A stretch of DNA of 64,000 nucleotides, taken from the NCBI GenBank assembly GCA_020722005.1, contig DYLP01000006.1, forward strand, positions 21,561-85,560. The letters run 5' to 3'. The stretch is from Melioribacter roseus (lineage in GTDB: Bacteria > Bacteroidota > Ignavibacteria > Ignavibacteriales > Melioribacteraceae). A program made the position numbers and the translations under genes. The first letter of the stretch is position 1. Each line of letters begins with the position of its first letter. Under the pieces are notes generated by a model. The model had not been told where the DNA came from. It saw nothing but the letters and a program-made list of their open reading frames with translations, and did not search any database. Below are positions 63,566 through 64,000 of the stretch, piece by piece.

Positions 63566-64000
63566 TCGAAAAAATAAAAATATTCGTCGAAGTTTTCAAC
63601 TATAAAAGATATATCTGAATAAGAAATAAACTTGTGCCACTTCATTTGCAAAAATGAACCAATCGTGAGGATACAACTTTGTTCAGATAGAAAAACTACA
63701 CAACAAGATTTACCAAAAGTAGAATTAAATTACGGAGAGACAATAAACTCAGTAACGTCGTAAGTTTAGCATTACTTTAATGAATTGCTTCGAAATGTCA
63801 ATACTTTATGTGAAAAGCAAAAAATAAGTAGAGAGATAGAGATTTGATCCGCTTGGCTTAAAAGATTTCCATGACGATAATTTTTTTCGGAAATTTGAGA
63901 GCATCCTTTCAGTTTTGCGTTGGCTTTCTTAAATTATACATTAATCCAGATTTGTCATTAGAGAAAAGTTTGTTTTGACAAACATAGAAATAATATCTGA
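63566..64000. other. Gene-free stretch upstream of greA (about 435 bases)
   Basis: No ORF of useful length, tRNA or recognised RNA is visible on either strand. Possible features are only weak: a CATTTTTG box with TTG 17 bases upstream on the minus strand (about 63646-63673), which could start a greA leader; an inverted TTTGTC/GACAAA pair near 63951-63982; and a TTGACA at 63975 on the plus strand too close to the window end to judge. Confidence 0.6.

Overview
The window is a gene-dense, AT-rich chromosomal stretch from a Gram-negative bacterium of the Bacteroidota/Chlorobi/Ignavibacteria assemblage. Ignavibacteriales (Melioribacter-like) is my best inference. The reasons are a secreted DUF3160 protein with a type IX secretion (T9SS) C-terminal sorting domain, a SprE/PorW-like TPR lipoprotein, a complete Bat operon, a TonB-dependent receptor paired with a DUF4249 lipoprotein, DUF4837, an OstA-like long LptA, SecA with an enlarged insertion, bacillithiol synthase BshA, and TAnnTTTG-type -7 promoter elements. 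I saw no tRNA, rRNA, CRISPR array, insertion sequence, prophage or integrase. The content is mostly core genome.

Layout. (1) 1-6150: the tail of a SpoU rRNA methylase, bshA, a PfkB kinase coupled to rfbD, the T9SS cargo protein, and a 57-codon membrane microprotein absent from the ORF track. (2) 16.7 kb down to 6.1 kb, minus strand: a 13-gene run of VWA lipoprotein, gatC, kdsB, a B12-binding domain protein, an HGSNAT-like acyltransferase, ruvB, kdsA, kdsC, an unknown gene, kdsD, lptC, lptA and lptB. It holds the Kdo pathway to CMP-Kdo and part of the LPS export machine. (3) 26.1 kb down to 16.9 kb, minus strand: moxR, DUF58, a BatD-like gene, batA, batB, batC, batD, batE and an M48 protease, most of them overlapping or nearly touching. 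(4) 26.3-33.9 kb: a class II aldolase homologue with a lipoprotein signal, a frameshifted lipocalin, a DUF1028 Ntn-hydrolase, an FKBP isomerase, a redox run (MBL hydrolase, Rieske protein, queG, trxB), an EEP-family lipoprotein and a ferredoxin.

(5) 39.3 kb down to 34.1 kb, minus strand: a secreted YidD-like protein, two paralogous TPR/membrane proteins, an ACT protein, DUF711, LemA and a TPM-domain protein. (6) 39.4-46.9 kb: acyl-CoA dehydrogenase, rlmN, two unknown secreted proteins, the TonB receptor/DUF4249 pair, an SMR exporter and a SpoU methylase. (7) 46.9-56.1 kb: an AlbA_2 regulator, the SprE/PorW-like lipoprotein, PII and secA on the minus strand, with glnE divergent. (8) 63.5 kb down to 56.1 kb, minus strand: greA, ribD, tilS, hpt, ftsH, a polyprenol-kinase-like gene and DUF4837. 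The last ~435 bases hold no gene I can support, but the greA leader just inside them has an unusual terminator arrangement.

The main biological theme is building and servicing the cell envelope: Kdo synthesis, LPS export, Bat, T9SS, Sec and FtsH. The points most worth checking are: the greA leader, where a terminator arm can pair with three alternative partners; a RibD whose deaminase zinc ligands are gone; a lipoprotein-type class II aldolase; the YidD-like/TPR cluster; an A8-tract frameshift in a lipocalin; and an unknown gene embedded in the Kdo operon.
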